Assembly: GCF_005435165.1 (NCBI RefSeq)
Contig: NZ_SGUC01000004.1
Location: 87,035 to 151,034 of the forward strand
Length of the DNA: 64,000 bases
Direction of reading: 5' to 3'
Origin: Halorubrum sp. GN11_10-6_MGM
GTDB lineage: Archaea > Halobacteriota > Halobacteria > Halobacteriales > Haloferacaceae
The translations under genes were made by a program, and so were the position numbers. Under the pieces are notes generated by a model. It saw only the letters and a program-made list of their open reading frames with translations. It was not told the origin of the DNA and did not search any database. Positions within the stretch are counted from its first letter, which is position 1. Every line of letters starts with the position of its first letter. Shown here one piece after another: positions 17,391-26,417 of the stretch.

Positions 17391-18701
17391 TCAGTTACTC
17401 AGCGTCGACTCGTGGGCGTCGTCGAGCGCGCCGACGATGTCTTCGGTCGGCGTGTCGGGCGAGGCCCACAGGCCCTTGAGCTGCGACCAGAACTCCTCTT
17501 GGAACGGGTTCCCGAGCGCGTCGTCGAGGTCCGGCACGACCGTCACCTCGGCCGCGAGGTCGGGCAGGTTCGCCATGACCTCGATATCGTAGGCGTCGTC
17601 CGGGACCTGCGTGTTGGAGGCGATGAAGCCGCCCTCCTCGACCCACACCTGCTGGCCCTCGGCGGAGACGAACGAGCTCAGCGCGTCGCGGGCCGCGTCG
17701 ACGTTGTCCGAGTACGTCGGCACGGTGAACCAGTTGACCGACGAGGAGATGCCGTCGACGCCGGGCAGGCGGAAGACGCCGAGGTCCGAGGGGTCCTGGA
17801 CCGCGTCCTGCGCGGGCGTGAACGAGCCCATGAAGTACAGCGGAAGACTGTTGTCCCAGAAGTACTCGTACTGGACGCCGAAGTCGCGAGTCTGGCTGAA
17901 GTACCCCTCGTCGTGGAGCATCTTGATCTCGTCGAACGCCGCCGCGACTCGGTCGTCGGTCATGGAGGCGTCGCCGTCGATGAGCCCCTGCTGGAGTGCG
18001 GCGCCGTCCTCCTGCCGCATGAAGAAGCCCTCGGTGATGTCGCTGAGCGGCCAGCCGGTGCCGTTCCCGGAGGCGATGGGCGCGTCGACGCCCTCGATCG
18101 CGGCGATGTCGTCGAGCAGCGTCATGAACTCGTCCCAGCTCTCGGGCTCCGAGAGGCCGTGCTCCTCGAAGAACGACTGACGGTACCAGAAGCCGGGCTT
18201 GAGGTCCATTTTGAACGGCGCGGCGTACACGTCGCCGTCGACGGTCACCCGCGACGGGTCGACCGCGAAGTTCTCCGCGTCCCACGCGTCGCCGACCGGG
18301 GCGAGGTGGCCGTTCTGGGCGTCGGAGATGATCCGTGCCGGCGAGGGCATCACGACGATGTCCGCCGACGCGACGCCGGACTCGTAGTCCATCAGGGTGC
18401 CGGTGAGGAGGCTGTCGGTGTCGCGCGGGAAGTACTCCATGCTCATCCCGGTGTCCTCCTCCACGAAGCTCATCACGTTGCTGAACGACTCCTGCTCGCC
18501 GCCCGACCAGACGCCCGTGATCTCGAGGCTGTTCCCGCTCCCGCCGTCGCTCCCGTCTGACCCGTCGGACCCGTCGGACCCGTCACCGCCGTCCCCGCCG
18601 TTACCGGAACACCCGGCGAGTGCGACGCTGCCGAGCACCGACGCGGTGCCGGTCGTCTTCAGTACGCTCCGCCGCGTAGTACAGGATCGATCATCGGACA
18701 T
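17391..18701 (-). CDS. Extracellular sugar-binding lipoprotein of the ABC transporter
   Basis: The 436-residue protein has a Tat signal (RR at residues 10-11, then S-V-L-K-T-T-G) and lipobox L-A-G-C with Cys31. It is exported folded and anchored by lipid outside the cell. A Gly/Ser/Asp linker encoded by GAC-GGx-TCx repeats follows. The mature part reads like family 1 extracellular solute-binding proteins (E-I-T-G-V-W-S-G-G-E-Q-E, then G-D-V-Y-A-A-P and W-V-E-E-G-G-F). It should capture the substrate for the permeases at 14713-16668. It lies on the opposite strand from them, an unusual layout. The ATG at 18701 is chosen because it places RR correctly. Confidence 0.88.
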   Translation of the reverse strand: MSDDRSCTTRRSVLKTTGTASVLGSVALAGCSGNGGDGGDGSDGSDGSDGSDGGSGNSLEITGVWSGGEQESFSNVMSFVEEDTGMSMEYFPRDTDSLLTGTLMDYESGVASADIVVMPSPARIISDAQNGHLAPVGDAWDAENFAVDPSRVTVDGDVYAAPFKMDLKPGFWYRQSFFEEHGLSEPESWDEFMTLLDDIAAIEGVDAPIASGNGTGWPLSDITEGFFMRQEDGAALQQGLIDGDASMTDDRVAAAFDEIKMLHDEGYFSQTRDFGVQYEYFWDNSLPLYFMGSFTPAQDAVQDPSDLGVFRLPGVDGISSSVNWFTVPTYSDNVDAARDALSSFVSAEGQQVWVEEGGFIASNTQVPDDAYDIEVMANLPDLAAEVTVVPDLDDALGNPFQEEFWSQLKGLWASPDTPTEDIVGALDDAHESTLSN

Positions 18702-18832
18702 GTCGTCCCCAACGAGTTGGGCCACTTACTTCAAATTTTCTTATTAATTACCGCTATAGTTACTAATCACAATCGGACGGTTCCGAAACGCGATCACGGC
18801 TATTTATGGGCGTATCGGGGGGTAGTGGGTGT
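18702..18832. promoter_or_regulatory. Divergent promoter region, binding protein / sulfatase
   Basis: An AT-rich core (18730-18770) serves the minus-strand binding protein gene. TATTTATG at 18799-18806 lies 27-30 bases before ATG 18833 and acts as the sulfatase TATA box. The in-frame ATG at 18806 is therefore part of the promoter and not the start. The gap contains TTACTT (about 18726) and TTACTA (about 18760), similar to TTACTT in the trehalase/ABC gap. Confidence 0.5.
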
Positions 18833-20188
18833 ATGACGGACGGCGCCGACTCCACTCCCAACTCGTCGAACCGCCCGAATCTCGTCCTCGTTCACTGTCA
18901 CGATCTCGGACAGCACCTCGGCTGTTACGGGGCCGACGTCGACACGCCGAACATCGACCGGATCGCGGCCGACGGGGCGCGGCTGGCGAACAGCTTCTGT
19001 TCGGCCCCGCAGTGTTCGCCGAGCCGGTCCAGCATGATGACCGGCCACTACCCGCACGAGAACGGCGTCATGGGGCTCGCACACATGGGCTGGGCGCTCG
19101 GTGACGACTGGGAGACCCTCCCGAAACGCCTCCGGAGGTCCGGGTACGAGACAGCCCTGCTCGGCTTCCAGCACGAGGTGCCCGACGAGCCCGAGCGGCT
19201 CGGGTACGAGTACGTCGACAGCGGGACGAAGCGCGCGCTCGAACTCGTCGACGTCGTCGACGACTTCCTCGCCGAGCGCGCGGACGCCGACGGCCCCTTC
19301 TTCGTCTCGATCGGTATCGAGGAGCCCCACCGCCCGTTCCGCCGGGAGTACCTCGACGACGAGACGTACGACGCGTACGACCCCGAGGAGGTCCCGCTCG
19401 ACGACTTCCCGTACCTCCCGGACGCGCCCGGCGTCCGCGAGGACGTCGCCGACCTCCGGTCGGTCATCTCGGAGGTGCTCGACCCGGCGGTGGGTCGGTA
19501 CCGCGAGTCGCTCGCCGACGCCGGGCTGGCCGAGGAGACCGTCTTCGTGTTCACGACCGACCACGGGCTGGCGATCCCCCGCGCGAAGGGCACCTGCTAC
19601 GACCCCGGGATCGAGACGGCGCTCCTCGTCCACCAGCCGGGCGTCGTCGAGGGGGGCGACGTCCACGAGTCGCTCGTCACCAACGTCGACTTCACCCCGA
19701 CGATGCTGGACCTGCTCGGCGTCGAGCCGCCGGCGGACGTCTCGGGCGAGTCGTTCGCGCCGCTGCTCCGCGGGGACCCCCACGACGGTCGCGACCGGCT
19801 GTTCGCCGAGATGACGTGGCACGACCGGTACAACCCGATCCGCGCGATTCGGACGGAGCGGTACAAGTACGTGCGAAACTTCTCGCTGCTGCCGGAGGTG
19901 TTCGTCCCGATGGACGTCGCGCCGACGGCCTCGGGCCGCGAGGTCCACGAGGAGTTCCACGTCCCGCAGCGTCCGACGGAGGAGCTGTACGACCTCGAAG
20001 CCGACCCGAGCGAGTCAGTGAACCTCGCCTCGGACAGGAAGCCGTTCGAGGCGGCGGCCGAGGCGAGCGAGCCGGACCCGGCCCACGCCGACGCCCTCGA
20101 CCGGTTGCGCGACGAGCTGGAGGCGTGGATGGAGGCGTCCGACGACCCCCTCCTCGACGGCCCGGTCCCCTACCCCGACGTCGAGTGA
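18833..20188 (+). CDS. Cytoplasmic sulfatase (alkaline-phosphatase superfamily, type I)
   Basis: The 451-residue protein has the sulfatase signature C-S-P-S-R-S-S-M-M-T-G. Cys61 is the expected formylglycine precursor. Metal and substrate residues appear in H-D-L-G-Q-H-L-G-C-Y-G, in T-T-D-H-G-L-A-I-P and in the following K-G-T-C-Y-D-P-G-I-E-T. It has no signal peptide, Tat motif or lipobox, unlike most secreted sulfatases, so it should act inside the cell. A sulfate ester hydrolase is the best call. Its position between a sugar ABC system and a TrmB-type regulator points to a sulfated sugar. A phosphonate monoester hydrolase relative is the main alternative. Confidence 0.82.
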   Translation: MTDGADSTPNSSNRPNLVLVHCHDLGQHLGCYGADVDTPNIDRIAADGARLANSFCSAPQCSPSRSSMMTGHYPHENGVMGLAHMGWALGDDWETLPKRLRRSGYETALLGFQHEVPDEPERLGYEYVDSGTKRALELVDVVDDFLAERADADGPFFVSIGIEEPHRPFRREYLDDETYDAYDPEEVPLDDFPYLPDAPGVREDVADLRSVISEVLDPAVGRYRESLADAGLAEETVFVFTTDHGLAIPRAKGTCYDPGIETALLVHQPGVVEGGDVHESLVTNVDFTPTMLDLLGVEPPADVSGESFAPLLRGDPHDGRDRLFAEMTWHDRYNPIRAIRTERYKYVRNFSLLPEVFVPMDVAPTASGREVHEEFHVPQRPTEELYDLEADPSESVNLASDRKPFEAAAEASEPDPAHADALDRLRDELEAWMEASDDPLLDGPVPYPDVE

Positions 20189-20265
20189 GGCGCCCGGCGC
20201 GTCGTCGGCGGACGCGTCGGTCCGACTCGGTGATTTTTATACACCGACGTAGTTAATCGATCGTC

Positions 20266-21363
20266 ATGGACACCGAGGAACTCCTGGAGACGCTCCAGGC
20301 GGCGGACCTCTCTTACTATCAGGCGAACGCGTACGTCACGCTGCTCGAACTGGGGACCGCCTCCGCGACGGAGGTCGCGCAGGCCAGCGACGTGCCCGAC
20401 GCGCGGATCTACGACGTGCTCCGCGACCTCGACGACTTCGGATACGTGGAGCTGTACGAGCAGGAGACGTTCCAGGCACGCGCGACCGACCCCGAGACGA
20501 TCGTCTCCGGGCTCACCGACCGCGCGACCGCCCTCGAATCGGCGGCCGAGGAGATCGAGGAGCGCTACGAGCGGCCGACCCTCGACACCCAGACGGTCAG
20601 CATCGTCAAGCGGTTCGACACCGTCCTCGAAGCGGCCCGGACGTTCGTGCGCGACGCCGAGACGCAGGTCCACGCGACGCTCACCCGCGACCAGTTCGAG
20701 GCGCTGCGCGGCGACCTCGTCGACGCCCGGAACCGCGGCGTCACGGTCAACGTCACCGTTCTCGCTCGCGAGGGCGACGAGCCGCTCGCGGACGCCGATT
20801 ACGAGGGTGCCGTGAGCGCCGCACACCGCATCTCGCGGCCGGCCCCGTTCGTGCTCACCTCCGACCTCCGGCGCACGGCGTTCGCGCCGAACCCTGCCGC
20901 GGTCGAGGACTACGGGCTCATCCTCCGCAACCGGTCGTTCACGTACGTCTTCTTCTGGCATTTCCTGCTTTTCACCTGGCTCCCCTCTCCGGTCGTGTAC
21001 GAGGCCGCCGCGGCCGGTCCGGAGCGGTACGCGGACATTCGACAGTTCCTGTTGGAGAACCGCGACCGGATCCGCGGCGACGAGCCCCTCCGCGTCGAGA
21101 TCGAGGGTCGCGAGACCGAGAGCGACGGGTCCGTGACCATCTCCGGCGAGGTCGTCGACGCCGAACACCTCTCGGAGGTCGACCGCGGGGACGACCGCGC
21201 CCCGAGCGTGATGGCGCTGACCGGCACCGCCTCCATGGTCGTCGACGACGGGGAGACGCGGTGGACCGTCGGCGGCTGGGGCGCGACGTACGAGGACGTG
21301 GAGGCCGACCGGATCGAGGTGACGGGCGCCTCGACCGTGAACGAGGCCGAACCGGCCGAGTGA
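20266..21363 (+). CDS. TrmB-family sugar-sensing transcriptional regulator
   Basis: The 365-residue protein has an N-terminal winged helix (Y-Q-A-N-A-Y-V-T-L-L-E-L-G, then A-R-I-Y-D-V-L-R-D-L), the hallmark of TrmB proteins. A coiled-coil segment follows (about 70-105), then a C-terminal TrmB effector domain (V-E-I-E-G-R-E-T). TrmB proteins bind sugars such as trehalose, maltose or glucose and control ABC import and sugar metabolism. A TTTTTATA box at 20235-20242 lies 28 bases before the ATG, giving a leaderless mRNA. It closes the trehalase/ABC/sulfatase locus and is its likely local regulator. Confidence 0.88.
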   Translation: MDTEELLETLQAADLSYYQANAYVTLLELGTASATEVAQASDVPDARIYDVLRDLDDFGYVELYEQETFQARATDPETIVSGLTDRATALESAAEEIEERYERPTLDTQTVSIVKRFDTVLEAARTFVRDAETQVHATLTRDQFEALRGDLVDARNRGVTVNVTVLAREGDEPLADADYEGAVSAAHRISRPAPFVLTSDLRRTAFAPNPAAVEDYGLILRNRSFTYVFFWHFLLFTWLPSPVVYEAAAAGPERYADIRQFLLENRDRIRGDEPLRVEIEGRETESDGSVTISGEVVDAEHLSEVDRGDDRAPSVMALTGTASMVVDDGETRWTVGGWGATYEDVEADRIEVTGASTVNEAEPAE

Positions 21364-21448
21364 GGTCGACCCGACCCGATCCCGAACCGGTTCGAACCGC
21401 GCCGGACCGGGCCGGTCGACTTTTGCCCCTCCGCGCCCGAGCGAGCCC

Positions 21449-21772
21449 ATGTCAATCGAACCCGACGAGGTCGCGGATCTCATCGAAGGGAACCTCCCGG
21501 ACGCGGTCGCCCGAGTCACCGCTCCCCGTATCCACGACGACGAAGCGGAGGACGCCCACTTCGCGGCGGTCGTCGTCTCGCCCGCGTTCGAGGGCGAGTC
21601 GCTCGTCGACCAGCATCAGCTCGTGTACGACGCGGTCGGCGACCACATGACGCGGTCGGTCCACGCGCTGGAGATCAAGACGTACACGCCCGAGGCGTAC
21701 GCCGAACACGGCGACGGCACCCTCGACGCCGACCTCCGGGAGGCCGGGCTGTTCCCGGTCGACGAGGCCTGA
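21449..21772 (+). CDS. BolA-family protein
   Basis: The 107-residue protein fits BolA: an N-terminal helix (V-A-D-L-I-E-G-N-L-P-D-A), a central strand (H-F-A-A-V-V-V-S-P-A-F-E-G) and the conserved L-V-D-Q-H-Q-L-V-Y and H-A-L-E-I-K-T-Y-T-P. BolA proteins partner monothiol glutaredoxins in iron-sulfur handling or bind DNA. In archaea the role is little studied. Monocistronic; a CTTTTGCCC stretch about 28 bases before the ATG could be its promoter. Confidence 0.85.
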   Translation: MSIEPDEVADLIEGNLPDAVARVTAPRIHDDEAEDAHFAAVVVSPAFEGESLVDQHQLVYDAVGDHMTRSVHALEIKTYTPEAYAEHGDGTLDADLREAGLFPVDEA

Positions 21773-21814
21773 GCGCCGGATTCGACTCGGCACTTCCACG
21801 AACCCTCCACACCG

Positions 21815-22354
21815 ATGCGCTCCGCCATCGCTCGCGCCCTCCGCGGGACCCTCGCCGCAGTCTCGCTGCTGGCGTTCGTCGGCCTCTTTCTCGCCCTCGA
21901 GGCGCGCGTCACGTCCCCTCCCGTCCTCGGCGGACTCCTCGCTGTCGGCACCGGCGCGCTGCTCGCGGCCGGCGGCCGGCCAGCGCTCCGACGGCTTCTC
22001 GGTCGCGCCGGTCGCGGCGACGACGCCGAAACCGCCCGCGACGACGATACCGGACCGGCCGGCGACGCGTGGCTCGACGAGGCCGACGACGACACGCCGT
22101 GGACCGACCGGTCCGATCGCGCGGGAGACGTCCCGGAGGCCGACTGGGCGCCCGCGCGGCTCGAACCCGCGCTCGGCGACGCGTGGAACCGATGGTCGGA
22201 CGTCACGCTGACCGTCGGGCTGGCCGCGCTCGGCGTCGGATCGTTCGCGCTGCTCGCCGCCTATCCGGGAGAGAATCCCCCGCTCGGACTGCTGGTAACG
22301 GGGCTGTTCGGGATCAACGGGGCGCTCGTGTCGCTCGCGTTCGTATTTAAGTAA
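21815..22354 (+). CDS. Membrane protein of unknown function (four helices, acidic middle loop)
   Basis: The 179-residue product has two N-terminal helices (about residues 12-30 and 36-55), an Asp/Glu-rich loop (65-125; D-E-A-D-D-D-T-P-W) and two C-terminal helices (about 128-148 and 155-178). The last helix runs to the C-terminus. Such helix-loop-helix proteins are frequent haloarchaeal orphans. It is convergent with a second unknown membrane protein, with only seven bases between the stops. No catalytic motif seen. Confidence 0.65.
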   Translation: MRSAIARALRGTLAAVSLLAFVGLFLALEARVTSPPVLGGLLAVGTGALLAAGGRPALRRLLGRAGRGDDAETARDDDTGPAGDAWLDEADDDTPWTDRSDRAGDVPEADWAPARLEPALGDAWNRWSDVTLTVGLAALGVGSFALLAAYPGENPPLGLLVTGLFGINGALVSLAFVFK

Positions 22355-22361
22355 GAGCCGT

Positions 22362-22982
22362 TTAATCGGACCGCCGGTCAGCGTCGTCTCCCGTCTCGCC
22401 TTCGGCCGTTTCGTCCGGATCACGTGCGGAGTCGTCGCCAACAGCGCCGTCGTCGACCGAAACGCGGTCGGCCACCGCGTCGGCCAGCGGGTCGACGGTG
22501 ACGGTCAGGCGGGCGACGAGGAACACCGCCGGGACGAGCGCGACGAACAGGAAGGCGGCGTCGTACGCCCACGCGCCGCCGCCGAGGAGCGGCGTCGCCA
22601 CGCCCGCGAGCCCGCGGTACGCGACGAGGACGGCCCCGAAGGCGACGAGCCAGTAGGCGATCCCGCCGGCGTTCTCGGCGATTCGGTTCGACGGTGCGTC
22701 GCCGTCGGCGCGGGCTTCGCGCCCGCCGAGCGCGAGTCGCGTCAGCAGCGCGAACTTCGGGGCGGCGTACAGGAGGACGCCCGCCACCGCGAGCGCGACG
22801 ACGGCGGTCGCGACCGCGGCGAACGTCACGGGCGCGAACGGGACGAGCCGGTCGACACCCGGCAGCAACGTGACGACCGCGAGGACCCCGACGACCGCCA
22901 GCGCGCCGATTAGGAGTCTGCTCGCGGACCGCACCGCGTCGCGGTCGAGTGCGCTTCCGATCGCTGCGTCGTTCGAGCTCAT
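22362..22982 (-). CDS. Membrane protein of unknown function
   Basis: The 206-residue product has four to five hydrophobic helices: L-L-I-G-A-L-A-V-V-G near residue 20, A-T-A-V-V-A-L-A-V-A-G near 55, I-A-Y-W-L-V-A-F-G near 105 and F-L-F-V-A-L-V-P-A-V-F-L near 145. It ends in a very acidic tail (last 35 residues). ATG 22982 is used because it gives a polar N-terminus before the first helix; the longer frame would add an Arg/Pro-rich stretch from the promoter area. Function unknown. Confidence 0.65.
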   Translation of the reverse strand: MSSNDAAIGSALDRDAVRSASRLLIGALAVVGVLAVVTLLPGVDRLVPFAPVTFAAVATAVVALAVAGVLLYAAPKFALLTRLALGGREARADGDAPSNRIAENAGGIAYWLVAFGAVLVAYRGLAGVATPLLGGGAWAYDAAFLFVALVPAVFLVARLTVTVDPLADAVADRVSVDDGAVGDDSARDPDETAEGETGDDADRRSD

Positions 22983-23176
22983 GTGCGCCCGGTCGTTGGC
23001 GACTGCCGGCCTTATAAGCGGGAAGCCGTTGTCCCGATTTTCGGCCGTTTCGCCCGATTTTCGTGTCGGCTCCGCGATCGGTGGTTGGTACCGAATAACT
23101 TGGTTGCGAATCACACGATTTTGCGGCGTTGACGGCTTCCAGTACCTTTTACAGCGTCTCGCGGGAAGGTTGGCGC

Positions 23177-24586
23177 ATGGGTGACGACTACCGCACGGAG
23201 GAGGACAGCCTCGGCGAGATGCAGGTGCCGGCGGACGCCTACTGGGGCGCACAGACCCAGCGCGCCGTCGAGAACTTCCCGATTTCGGGGATTCCGATGA
23301 GCCGACGGTTCATCCGCGCGCTCGGCGTCGTGAAGAAGGCGGCCGCGCAGGCGAACCGCGATCTGGACCTCATCGAGGAGGACACCGCGGACGCGATCGT
23401 CGCGGCCGCCGACGAGGTGATCGCGGGCGAACACGACGACCAGTTCCCGGTCGACGTGTTCCAGACCGGCTCGGGGACCTCCTCGAACATGAACGCCAAC
23501 GAGGTGATCGCCAACCGCGCCGCCGAGATCGCGGGCGCGGAGATCGGCGACCGCGTCGTCCACCCCAACGACCACGTCAACTACGGCCAGTCGTCGAACG
23601 ACGTGATCCCCACGGCAATGCACGTCGCCGCGCTGGAGGCCGTCGAGAAGGACCTCGTGCCGGCCTTAGAGACGCTCCACGCGGAGCTGGAGGCGAAGGA
23701 GGCCGAGTTCGACGGCGTCGTCAAGACCGGCCGGACGCACCTCCAGGACGCGACCCCGATCCGGCTCGGGCAGGAGTTCGGCGGCTACCGGACGCAGGTC
23801 GCGAAGGGGATCGAGCGCGCCGAGGGCGTCCAGTCGAACCTCCGCGAGCTCGCCCTCGGCGGCACCGCGGTCGGGACGGGGCTCAACACCCACCCCGAGT
23901 TCCCCGAGCTGGCCGCGGAGTACATCTCCGACGAGACGAACACGACCTTCCGCGAGGCCGACAACCACTTCGAGGCGCAGGCCGCCCACGACGCGATGGC
24001 GGAGGGCCACGGCGCGCTCCGCACGATCGCCGGCAGCCTCAACAAGATGGCCAACGACCTGCGCCTGCTCGCCTCCGGCCCGCGCAACGGGCTCGGCGAG
24101 GTCGAACAGCCGGAGAACCAGCCCGGCTCCTCGATCATGCCCGGGAAGATCAATCCGGTCGTCGCCGAATCGGTCAACCAGGTCCACAAGCAGGTCGTGG
24201 GCAACGACGCCGCGGTCTCCGCGGGCGCCGCGCGCGGCGAGATCGACCTGAACCTGTACAAACCCGTCATCGCGCACAACTTCCTCGAATCGGCGGAGCT
24301 GCTCTCGAACGTCGCGGAGACGTTCGGCGAGCGCTTCGTCGGGAAGCTGGAGGCCAACGAGGAGTTCGCCCGCGAGCGCGTCGAGCAGTCGATGGCGCTG
24401 GCGACCGCGCTCAACCCCGCCATCGGCTACGACAAGGCCTCGAAGGTGGCGAAGAAGGCGCTCGCGGAGGGGAAATCGGTCAAGGAGGTCGCCGTGAGCG
24501 AGGGGTACCTCACCGAGGCGGAGGCCGAAGAGGTGCTCGACCCCGAGGCGATGACCCACCGCGTCATCCTCGGCGACGAGGACTGA
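23177..24586 (+). CDS. fumC: Fumarate hydratase class II
   Basis: The 469-residue protein has the class II fumarase signature G-S-S-I-M-P-G-K-I-N-P (residues about 317-327). Other fumarase motifs are T-G-S-G-T-S-S-N-M-N-A-N-E-V, S-S-N-D-V-I-P-T and K-T-G-R-T-H-L-Q-D-A. It interconverts fumarate and malate in the TCA cycle. The ATG at 23177 has a CCTTTTACA box 29 bases upstream; an earlier in-frame ATG would lie before that box. Argininosuccinate lyase and aspartase relatives are less likely given the I-P-T-A-M-H motif. Confidence 0.95.
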   Translation: MGDDYRTEEDSLGEMQVPADAYWGAQTQRAVENFPISGIPMSRRFIRALGVVKKAAAQANRDLDLIEEDTADAIVAAADEVIAGEHDDQFPVDVFQTGSGTSSNMNANEVIANRAAEIAGAEIGDRVVHPNDHVNYGQSSNDVIPTAMHVAALEAVEKDLVPALETLHAELEAKEAEFDGVVKTGRTHLQDATPIRLGQEFGGYRTQVAKGIERAEGVQSNLRELALGGTAVGTGLNTHPEFPELAAEYISDETNTTFREADNHFEAQAAHDAMAEGHGALRTIAGSLNKMANDLRLLASGPRNGLGEVEQPENQPGSSIMPGKINPVVAESVNQVHKQVVGNDAAVSAGAARGEIDLNLYKPVIAHNFLESAELLSNVAETFGERFVGKLEANEEFARERVEQSMALATALNPAIGYDKASKVAKKALAEGKSVKEVAVSEGYLTEAEAEEVLDPEAMTHRVILGDED

Positions 24587-24667
24587 GACGGCCGCGAGCG
24601 AGGCACTATCGGAATCCCCGATCGAAGCCGGCAGAACGTTTTTTGCGGGCGCGTGTGAGTGCCGGGC

Positions 24668-25174
24668 ATGGCTGAGAGTGACTTACAGTCCGAGCAGGAG
24701 CCGCTGAAAAAGGAGTACGAGAAGAACCCCGAGGCGGCGCAGATCACGCTGTCGGCGACCGGCGAAGAGCAGGGCGACGCCCGGTCGTGTAGCGTCGACA
24801 TCGGCCGAGCGATCTACGAGGCGGAGCTCCACGAGGGGGCCGGCGGCCCCGGCGGAGGGGCCTGCTCGGGCGACCTCCTGCTCGGCGCGCTGGCCGCCTG
24901 CTCCCAACTGACCGCGCAGGCCGTCGCCGAGAGCTTCGGGATCGACGCGGAGGTCAGCGTCGAGGCCAGCGGCGACCTCGACCTCCGCGGGACGATGGGC
25001 GTCGACGACGAGGCGCCAGTCGGGTTCGAGGACCTCCGCCTCGACGTCAGCGTCGACGGCGACGTCGACGAGGACACCCGCGCGGCGCTCAAAAAGTACA
25101 CCGAGAAGTACTGCGTCGTCTACCAGACGCTGGCGGATCCGCCGGACGTCGAGACGACGTGGACGTTCGACTGA
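24668..25174 (+). CDS. OsmC family protein
   Basis: The 168-residue protein contains the OsmC/Ohr core: G-A-C-S-G-D-L-L-L-G-A-L-A-A-C-S-Q-L-T with the two cysteines that detoxify organic hydroperoxides, then a beta-strand region and Y-C-V-V-Y-Q-T-L. It probably reduces peroxides or has a related thiol role. A GTTTTTTGC stretch about 26 bases before ATG 24668 supports that start over a GTG nine bases earlier. Confidence 0.85.
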   Translation: MAESDLQSEQEPLKKEYEKNPEAAQITLSATGEEQGDARSCSVDIGRAIYEAELHEGAGGPGGGACSGDLLLGALAACSQLTAQAVAESFGIDAEVSVEASGDLDLRGTMGVDDEAPVGFEDLRLDVSVDGDVDEDTRAALKKYTEKYCVVYQTLADPPDVETTWTFD

Positions 25175-25271
25175 CTGAGGCGCCGCGCTCGACGCCGCGG
25201 CGACCGCGCGGCCGCGCCGTTCGCGCCGAATCGGAACCATTTAAGCCGCAGTCCGTACCGATCCCACACGG

Positions 25272-26417
25272 ATGAAACTTCACGAGTATCAAGCGAAGTC
25301 TATCTTCGCGGACGCCGGGATCCCGGTTCCGGACTCCCGGCTCGCGACGAGCGTCGACGAGGCGCTCGACGCCGTCGACGAGATCGGCTACCCGGCCGCG
25401 ATCAAGGCGCAGGTCCACGTGGGGGGCCGCGGCAAGGCCGGCGGCATCAAGATCGCGACGGACCGCGAGGAGGCCGAGCAGTACGCCGACGAGATCCTCG
25501 GGATGGACCTCAAGGGGTACACCGTCGATCAGGTCCTCGTCGAGGCGGGCGTCGACTTCGTCGACGAGCTGTACGTCGGCGTCACGATGGACCGCGGCGA
25601 GGGGAAGCCGGTCCTGATGGTGTCGACCGAGGGCGGCGTGAACATCGAGGAGGTCGCCGAGGAGAATCCCGACGCCATCGCGCGCGAGCACGTCGACCCC
25701 GCGTTCGGGCTCCACCCGTACCAGGCCCGGAAGGTCGTCTACGAGGCCGGCGTCGACGCCGACGTCGCGCTCGACGTGGCCTCGATCCTCTCGACGCTGT
25801 ACGACCTCTACGAGGAGAACGACGCCTCCGAGATCGAGGTCAACCCCGTCATGATCACGGGCGACCGCGACGTGGTCGCGGCCGACGCCGTGATGAACAT
25901 CGACGAGGACGCGCTGTTCCGCCAGCCCGACCTCGCCGAGATGGCCGAGGCGTCCTACGAGGACGACCTCGAACGCAAGGCCGGCGAGTACGGCTTCGAC
26001 TACGTCCGGCTGTCGGGCAACGTCGGCATCATCGGCAACGGCGCCGGGCTCGTGATGACGACGCTCGACCTCGTGGACTACTACGGCGGCGCGCCCGCCA
26101 ACTTCCTCGACATCGGGGGCGGCGCGAAGGCCGAGCGCGTCGCGAACGCGCTCGACATGGTGTTCTCCGACGACAACGTCGACGCGGTCGTCTTCAACAT
26201 CTTCGGCGGGATCACCCGCGGCGACGAGGTCGCCAAGGGGATCAACGAGGCCTTAGAGCAGTTCGACGAGATCCCGAAGAAGGTGGTCGTCCGGCTCGCC
26301 GGCACGAACGCCGAGGAGGGGATGGAGATCTTGAACACCGACCTCGTCGAGGTCGAGAAGACGCTGGAGGACGCGGTCCAGCGCGCTGTCGCGAACGCCG
26401 AGGAGGTGACCCAATGA
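25272..26417 (+). CDS. sucC: Succinyl-CoA ligase [ADP-forming] subunit beta
   Basis: The 381-residue protein starts [13 protein letters not shown]. It has the ATP-grasp fold ([14 protein letters not shown]) and the C-terminal ligase motif [12 protein letters not shown]. With the alpha subunit it makes ATP from succinyl-CoA in the TCA cycle. Its stop overlaps the sucD start by four bases (ATGA), so the pair is translationally coupled. A CATTTAAG box lies about 31 bases upstream. Confidence 0.97.
   Translation: MKLHEYQAKSIFADAGIPVPDSRLATSVDEALDAVDEIGYPAAIKAQVHVGGRGKAGGIKIATDREEAEQYADEILGMDLKGYTVDQVLVEAGVDFVDELYVGVTMDRGEGKPVLMVSTEGGVNIEEVAEENPDAIAREHVDPAFGLHPYQARKVVYEAGVDADVALDVASILSTLYDLYEENDASEIEVNPVMITGDRDVVAADAVMNIDEDALFRQPDLAEMAEASYEDDLERKAGEYGFDYVRLSGNVGIIGNGAGLVMTTLDLVDYYGGAPANFLDIGGGAKAERVANALDMVFSDDNVDAVVFNIFGGITRGDEVAKGINEALEQFDEIPKKVVVRLAGTNAEEGMEILNTDLVEVEKTLEDAVQRAVANAEEVTQ

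Noticed and set aside
18806..18832. Earlier ATG (18806) for the sulfatase
   Set aside because: It overlaps the TATTTATG promoter box. The ATG at 18833 has the right distance for a leaderless start.
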